The position numbers and the translations under genes are program-made. 34,853 nucleotides of DNA from Clostridia bacterium (GTDB lineage Bacteria; Bacillota; Clostridia; Christensenellales; Borkfalkiaceae): assembly GCA_017886545.1 (NCBI GenBank), contig JAGHJS010000036.1, forward strand, positions 1-34,853, in the 5' to 3' direction. The notes below the pieces were generated by a model. It was given only the letters and a program-made list of their open reading frames with translations, ran no database searches and had not been told where the DNA came from. Positions 30,517-34,853 of this stretch are shown here, piece after piece. The stretch's first letter is position 1. Every line of letters starts with the position of its first letter.

Positions 30517-31293
30517 GTGGCGCGCAAGATCGTGATAACATCCGGAAAGGGCGGCGTGGGGAAAACGACCGTCGCCGTCAATCTCGGGCGGTGCCTGGCG
30601 GCGCTGGGCGAGCGCACCGTCATCGCCGACACCGATTTCGGGCTGAACAATGCAGACGTGGTGTGCGGCGCGGAGGAGCGCGTCCTGTTCGGCATGACGG
30701 ACGTCATCGAAGGGCGCTGCCGCGCGCGGCAGGCGCTGCTGCCGCTGGAGGACAGCGCAAACCTTTTCCTGCTCGCGGCGGGAAAAACGTACGAGCGCCC
30801 GCTCTCGCCGCAGGCGGTGCGGCTGGTGCTGGACAGCCTTGCGCCGCGCTTCGACTATATCCTCATCGATTCCCCCGCGGGGATCGAAGGCGGGTTCCAC
30901 CGCGCCTGCGCCGCGGCGGACGAGGCGATCGTCGTAACGACGCCGCACATCTCCTCCCTGCGCGATGCCGATAAGGTGGTCGCCGTGCTGAAAAGCTATC
31001 GGCTCAAAAGCGTGGAGCTGGTCGTGAACATGGTGCGCGGGGACATGGTCGCGGACGGCGAGGTGCTCTCCCCGAACGAGATCGCGGGGCTTTTGAAAGT
31101 GCCCCTCCTCGGCGTGCTGCCGCAGGAGGACGGCGTGTTTTTGGGGGAGCGCAGGCGCAGTTCGGAAGGGCAGCGCGCCTTCCGCATGCTGGCGGCGAAT
31201 ATCGCCAAGGGCACGCGCAGACTGTACAACCCGACGGGGCGCTACCGCGGCTTTTTCGGCAGCATCCGCAGGAGCCTGAAAAAGAGCCTCTGA
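30517..31293 (+). CDS. minD: MinD/ParA-type ATPase, MinD-like
   Basis: The 258-residue protein starts ARKIVITSGKGGVGKTTVAV, a deviant Walker A with the signature Lys. ADTDFGLNNADVVCG (Walker A' region), YILIDSPAGIEGGFHRA (Walker B) and VVNMVRGDM follow. The pattern VIEGRCRARQAL and LLAAGKT is close to MinD proteins, which place the division septum. The C terminus RGFFGSIRRSLKKSL could form the amphipathic membrane-targeting helix. minC and minE are absent on either side, so a different spatial-regulation role is possible. The start is a GTG at 30517 after GGGGG; TATACT at 30487-30492 is a possible -10 box without a good -35. Confidence 0.8.
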   Translation: MARKIVITSGKGGVGKTTVAVNLGRCLAALGERTVIADTDFGLNNADVVCGAEERVLFGMTDVIEGRCRARQALLPLEDSANLFLLAAGKTYERPLSPQAVRLVLDSLAPRFDYILIDSPAGIEGGFHRACAAADEAIVVTTPHISSLRDADKVVAVLKSYRLKSVELVVNMVRGDMVADGEVLSPNEIAGLLKVPLLGVLPQEDGVFLGERRRSSEGQRAFRMLAANIAKGTRRLYNPTGRYRGFFGSIRRSLKKSL

Positions 31294-31295
31294 CC

Positions 31296-31316
31296 CGTAT
31301 CGGCGATACGTTTTTT
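31296..31316 (+). terminator. Intrinsic terminator of the minD-like gene
   Basis: CGTATC-GGC-GATACG (31296-31310) is followed by TTTTTT, starting 3 nt after the stop codon. Confidence 0.85.
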
Positions 31317-31376
31317 GAAAACGTTTGCATGCGCCGCCGCGCGCGGGCGATCCTGCGGGCGGCGCGGCGTACGGGT

Positions 31377-32066
31377 TCAGAAATAGAGGGCGTTGAAGAG
31401 AAGGAAGTGCGTTCCCGTCGCCGCGAGCCAGATAAGGTTGAACGCGTAATCGATGAGCGTGAGCGCGACGAGCACGGCGGCGAACGCGTCCGCGCGGCGT
31501 TTTGCGGCCGGCGCAAAGGAGCAGAACGTTTCGCGCAGCGGTTCCCAGACGATCGTCAGCATGAGCGCGAGCAGGATGCCCCATACGAGCGTGCGGTCCA
31601 GCGTGATGTAGCCGAACAGGTCGTTCCCTTTATACGAATAATCCCACAGGCGGATGCCGAGCAGTTTGTCGCAGAACGCGCCGACGGCAAGTTCCGCGCC
31701 CGCGGGCAGGGCGGAGGCGAACACATAGTAGAGGAGCAGCAGCCCGCCGTACGCCGCGCCGCGCGCGGCGGGGCGCAGGCGCTTTGCCCGTTCGAACAGC
31801 GGGCGGAGCGTGCCTTTGCGCGGCGAGCCGAGCGCAAGCCCCGCCGCCAGCAGCGAAAAGCCGTAGATGGGGCAGAGGGGAAGGGATAAAAAGCCCCTGT
31901 CCGTCAGTTTGCCCCAGCGGATGACGAAGTGTGCCGTTTCCAGCAGCCAGCCGTAAAAGGAGAACAGGAAAAACAGCAGCACATAGCCGCCGAGGACCTG
32001 ATGAAATTTTTTTCTGCCGAGGCGCGGGTGCAGTTCCTGCACGGCGCGGGCGGACGGCTGCGTCAT
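31377..32066 (-). CDS. Putative ABC-transporter type IV (CmpB-like) membrane protein
   Basis: The 229-residue protein has about five to six membrane helices. It carries the motifs I associate with this family: FFLFSFYGWLLETAHFVIR near the start, KLTDRGFLSLPLCPIYGF, and later GIRLWDYSYKGNDLFGYITL with LVWGILLALM. Despite the family name, a transport role has not been shown to my knowledge. GGAGAG lies upstream of the ATG at 32066. It converges with the minD-like gene, and no ATPase partner is adjacent. Confidence 0.8.
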   Translation of the reverse strand: MTQPSARAVQELHPRLGRKKFHQVLGGYVLLFFLFSFYGWLLETAHFVIRWGKLTDRGFLSLPLCPIYGFSLLAAGLALGSPRKGTLRPLFERAKRLRPAARGAAYGGLLLLYYVFASALPAGAELAVGAFCDKLLGIRLWDYSYKGNDLFGYITLDRTLVWGILLALMLTIVWEPLRETFCSFAPAAKRRADAFAAVLVALTLIDYAFNLIWLAATGTHFLLFNALYF

Positions 32067-32183
32067 GGCGTTCTCTCCGTAAAGTATTACACAAAAGTAT
32101 AGCGCAGAATTGTAAGTAAAAGATTAACGGAAAAAGAAGAGCGTGTGTAAAGCAATATCAGTTTGCGGAAGGAGGATATTTTC

Positions 32184-32411
32184 ATGCAGAAACTTACCGA
32201 TAACGCCGTACGTGCGCGCGAGCTCCTTACGCGCGAAAACGCGCCGCTGCCGCCCGCCTGCGCGCGCGTGCTCACCGCCGACCTTGCGCGCGTGCTCGGC
32301 GAGTACTTTTCTCTCACCGCGCCGCCCGAGGTGAGCATCGAACGGGGAACGGAGCTTCGCATCACCGTCCGCGCCAAGGCGGCGCATGCAAAGCCCTTCG
32401 GCGTGCTATGA
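32184..32411 (+). CDS. Small hypothetical protein
   Basis: The 75-residue product has a helical N-terminal half (MQKLTDNAVRARELLTREN, LTADLARVLGEYF) and a strand-like C-terminal part (PEVSIERGTELRITVRAKAA). GGAAGGAGG precedes the ATG at 32184, which supports a real gene. I do not recognise a family. It lies just before nrdD but is separated by that gene's own promoter region. Confidence 0.6.
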   Translation: MQKLTDNAVRARELLTRENAPLPPACARVLTADLARVLGEYFSLTAPPEVSIERGTELRITVRAKAAHAKPFGVL

Positions 32412-32459
32412 AAGCAGGGTATTTCAACTTCCGATATTTTGAATGGGTTTCAAATAAAA

Positions 32460-32530
32460 ACACAATATATTGTATTTTCCCGTCGAACTGTTGCAAAAGC
32501 GACAGTTTTTTTTATCGGGCGTGGTATAAT
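32460..32530 (+). promoter_or_regulatory. nrdD promoter region with a candidate NrdR box
   Basis: TATAAT at 32525-32530 with TG one base upstream (32522-32523) is an extended -10. No clear -35 is present. The palindrome ACAATATATTGT (32462-32473, within ACACAATATATTGTA) matches the NrdR-box type that represses ribonucleotide reductase genes. NrdR usually binds two boxes about three helical turns apart, and I see no good second box. Confidence 0.5.
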
Positions 32531-32573
32531 AAATAGCATAGCGCAAAACGCGGAAGAAGGGAGGATACGAACC

Positions 32574-34697
32574 GTGCAGGTCATCAAGAGAGACGGGGCG
32601 GTTGCCGAATACGAAAGGGCGAAGATCGCGATCGCGATCGGCAAAGCGAATGCCGAAGTGGAAGCGCAGGAGCGTGCGTCGGGCAAGGAGATCGAGGCGA
32701 TCCTCGAACACATCGAAGCCAAAAAGAAAAAGCGCATGCTCGTCGAGGACATTCAGGACATCATCGAAGAGAAGCTGATGGAGCAGGGGCACTATACCCT
32801 CGCCAAAACGTACATCATCTATCGGTATAACCGCGCGCTCGTGCGCAAGGCGAACACGACGGACGAGGCGATCCTGAGCCTCATCTCCAACGCGAACAAA
32901 GACGTGATGGAGGAGAACTCCAACAAGAACGCGCTCGCCGCGGCGACCCAGCGCGACCTCATCGCGGGCGAAGTGTCGAAGGACCTCACCAAGCGCATCC
33001 TGCTGCCCGAAAAGATCAGCAAGGCGCACGAAGAGGGCGTGCTGCACTTCCACGACGCGGATTACTTCATCCAGCCCATCTTCAACTGCTGCCTCATCAA
33101 CATCGGCGACATGCTCGACAACGGCACCGTCATGAACGGCAAGCTCATCGAAAGCCCGAAGAGTTTCCAGGTCGCCTGCACCGTCGTCACGCAGATCATC
33201 GCGGCGGTCGCCTGCTCGCAGTACGGCGGGCAGTCGGTGGATATCCGCCACCTCGGCAAATACCTGCGCAAGAGCCGCGTGAAGTTTGAAAAGCACTTCC
33301 GCGAGACCTGCCCCGAACTTTCGGACGAGGAAGTGAAAAAGCTGGTCGACGACCGCATCCGGGACGAGCTGAAGAGCGGCGTGCAGACCATTCAGTACCA
33401 GATCAACACGCTGATGACGACCAACGGGCAGAGCCCGTTCGTCACCCTCTTTCTGTACCTCGACAAGGACGACGAGTACCTCGAGGAGAACGCGCAGATC
33501 ATCATGGAGATCCTGCGCCAGCGCTACGAGGGCATCAAGAACGAAAAGGGCGTGTACGTCACCCCCGCGTTCCCCAAGCTCGTGTACGTGCTGGACGAGA
33601 TCAACTGCCTCAAAGGCGGCAGGTACGATTATATCACGAAGTTCGCCGTCAAGTGCTCGGCAAAGCGGCTGTACCCCGATTACATCTCCGCAAAGAAGAT
33701 GCGCGAAGTGTACGAGGGCAACGTGTTCAGCCCCATGGGCTGCCGCTCCTTCCTCTCGCCGTGGAAGGACGAGAACGGGAACTACAAATTCGAAGGCAGG
33801 TTCAACCAGGGTGTCGTGTCCATCAACCTGCCGCAGATCGGGCTGATCGCCAAGGGCGACGAAAAGAAGTTCTGGGAGCTGTTCGACGAGCGGCTGGAGC
33901 TGTGCCGCGAGGCGCTCATGTGCCGCCACCGCGCGCTTCTGGGCACCAAGTCGGACGTGTCGCCCATCCACTGGCAGTACGGCGCGATCGCGCGGCTGGA
34001 TAAGGGCGAGGTGATCGACAAACTGCTGTTCAACGGCTATTCCACCCTGTCGCTCGGGTACATCGGGCTGTACGAGGTGACCAAGCTGATGACGGGCGTG
34101 CCGCAGACCGACCCGAAGGGCGAAGAGTTTGCGACGCGCGTCATGCAGCACATGCGCGACGCGACGGATCGCTGGAAGAAGGAGACGGGGCTCGGGTTCG
34201 CGCTGTACGGCACGCCGGCGGAGTCGCTGTGCTACCGCTTCGCGCGCATCGACAAGGAGAAGTTCGGCACCGTCGAAGACGTGACGGACAAGGGCTATTA
34301 CACCAACTCGTACCATGTGGACGTGCGCGAGCACATCGACGCGTTCTCCAAATTCTCCTTCGAGGCGCAGTTCCAGAAGATCTCTTCGGGCGGGTGCATC
34401 TCCTACGTCGAGATCCCGAACATGCAGAACAACCTCGAGGCGATGGAGGAGGTCGTCAAGTTCATCTACGGCAACATCCAGTACGCGGAATTCAACACCA
34501 AGAGCGACTACTGCCATGTGTGCGGCTGGGACGGGGAGATCATCATCAACGACGACAACGAGTGGGAATGCCCCAACTGCCACAACAAAGACCACAAAAA
34601 GATGAACGTGACCCGCCGTACCTGCGGGTACCTGGGCGAAAACTTCTGGAACCTGGGCAAGACCAAAGAGATCAAGGCGCGGGTGCTGCATTTGTAA
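32574..34697 (+). CDS. nrdD: Anaerobic (class III) ribonucleoside-triphosphate reductase
   Basis: The 707-residue enzyme reduces NTPs to dNTPs with a glycyl radical and is oxygen-sensitive. The N-terminal ATP-cone (about 1-95) starts MQVIKRDGAVAEYERAKIAI. The catalytic barrel includes GVLHFHDADYFIQPIFNCCL, SQYGGQSVDIRHLGKYL and FSPMGCRSFLSPW. The C terminus has a four-Cys zinc site (YCHVCGWDGE, ECPNCHN) and the glycyl-radical loop RRTCGYLGENFW. The start is a GTG at 32574 after GGGAGG; upstream in-frame sequence runs through the promoter. The activase gene nrdG is expected downstream, beyond the window. A repeat element begins 6 nt after the stop. Confidence 0.97.
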   Translation: MQVIKRDGAVAEYERAKIAIAIGKANAEVEAQERASGKEIEAILEHIEAKKKKRMLVEDIQDIIEEKLMEQGHYTLAKTYIIYRYNRALVRKANTTDEAILSLISNANKDVMEENSNKNALAAATQRDLIAGEVSKDLTKRILLPEKISKAHEEGVLHFHDADYFIQPIFNCCLINIGDMLDNGTVMNGKLIESPKSFQVACTVVTQIIAAVACSQYGGQSVDIRHLGKYLRKSRVKFEKHFRETCPELSDEEVKKLVDDRIRDELKSGVQTIQYQINTLMTTNGQSPFVTLFLYLDKDDEYLEENAQIIMEILRQRYEGIKNEKGVYVTPAFPKLVYVLDEINCLKGGRYDYITKFAVKCSAKRLYPDYISAKKMREVYEGNVFSPMGCRSFLSPWKDENGNYKFEGRFNQGVVSINLPQIGLIAKGDEKKFWELFDERLELCREALMCRHRALLGTKSDVSPIHWQYGAIARLDKGEVIDKLLFNGYSTLSLGYIGLYEVTKLMTGVPQTDPKGEEFATRVMQHMRDATDRWKKETGLGFALYGTPAESLCYRFARIDKEKFGTVEDVTDKGYYTNSYHVDVREHIDAFSKFSFEAQFQKISSGGCISYVEIPNMQNNLEAMEEVVKFIYGNIQYAEFNTKSDYCHVCGWDGEIIINDDNEWECPNCHNKDHKKMNVTRRTCGYLGENFWNLGKTKEIKARVLHL

Positions 34698-34702
34698 AAC
34701 TG

Positions 34703-34853
34703 TTCACGAAATTTTTTCCGAGCTGACGGAAAAAATTTCCGTGAGTTGAGGGCGACACCGCCGCTCTCCTAAATTCGAGACGGCGGTTTCTCCCTCGCCG
34801 CGGCATCTTTTAGGGCACACCATTATAGAAATGCCGCGGCTTCACCCTCTTCC
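34703..34853 (+). repeat. Three-hairpin repeat element, copy D (cut by window end)
   Basis: Hairpin 1 pairs TTCACGAAATTTTTTCCG (34703-34720) with CGGAAAAAATTTCCGTGAG (34727-34745), with one bulged C and loop AGCTGA as in copy B. Hairpin 2 spans 34748-34796 (GAGGGCGACACCGCC with GGCGGTTTCTCCCTC), with a loop flanked by CTCTC and GAGA. Hairpin 3 has perfect arms 34797-34806 and 34831-34840, a 24-nt loop ending CATTATAGAA, then TTCACCCTC. The expected AT-rich 3' module lies past the window edge. Confidence 0.85.

Noticed and set aside
32424-34691. 755-codon minus-strand frame across nrdD
   Set aside because: Mirror of nrdD codon bias; no start signal or recognisable domain.

Overview
The window is a high-GC chromosomal segment of an anaerobic member of the Bacillota, most likely an uncultured clostridial or Christensenellales-type lineage. 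This is inferred from gene content and order, not from any marker phylogeny. Support comes from the hrcA-grpE-dnaK-dnaJ-prmA-rsmE-mtaB order with a CIRCE operator, a nadD-yqeK-rsfS cluster, a class III (oxygen-sensitive) ribonucleotide reductase, a PucR/CdaR-type regulator, a DUF3343 protein and sigma-A-like promoters (TTGACA, 17 bp, TATAAT). No tRNA, rRNA or CRISPR array is visible.

Layout. 1-820: a truncated phage-type Bro-N fragment and a small zinc-ribbon membrane protein, closed by a strong bidirectional terminator. 821-4995: a multi-span membrane protein (minus), then divergently a PucR-type regulator and a malic enzyme. 4996-5868: about 900 nt without genes, packed with palindromic and tandem repeats. 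5913-7822: a cytidine-deaminase-family gene translationally coupled to an S41 peptidase. 7956-10365: two small unknown genes, a class V aminotransferase / cysteine desulfurase-like gene and a divergent DUF3343 gene. 10434-12699: nth-obgE-yhbY. 12856-15463: a membrane protein (minus), a fused nadD-yqeK gene and rsfS. 15609-18134: a small membrane protein (minus), then pdp-deoC for pyrimidine deoxynucleoside catabolism. 18246-18455: a possible small RNA. 18520-29979: the heat-shock locus, interrupted by repeat elements, with a divergent glycosyltransferase and a Cys-rich protein between dnaJ and prmA. 29998-34697: a HIT protein, a MinD-like ATPase, a CmpB-type membrane protein, a small conserved-looking protein and nrdD.

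How the genes work together. Most genes are housekeeping: proteostasis, ribosome assembly and modification (Obg, YhbY, RsfS, PrmA, RsmE, MtaB), NAD synthesis, base-excision repair, deoxynucleotide supply and nucleoside salvage.

The most unusual content is a family of roughly 220-nt intergenic elements. Each full copy has three consecutive hairpins with arms that differ between copies but stay complementary, conserved loop and bulge sequences, the 3' flank TTCACC(C), and a following AT-rich hairpin module. Four copies lie on the plus strand (4999-5220, 5230-5456, 20316-20534 and 34703-34853, the last cut by the window end). At least two, with extra module remnants, lie on the minus strand between dnaK and dnaJ (22813-23353). 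Three of the plus-strand copies begin within 15 nt of a stop codon. Paired-arm changes with fixed unpaired bases are what a structured RNA, or a mobile palindromic element dependent on folded DNA or RNA, would show. I do not recognise the family.
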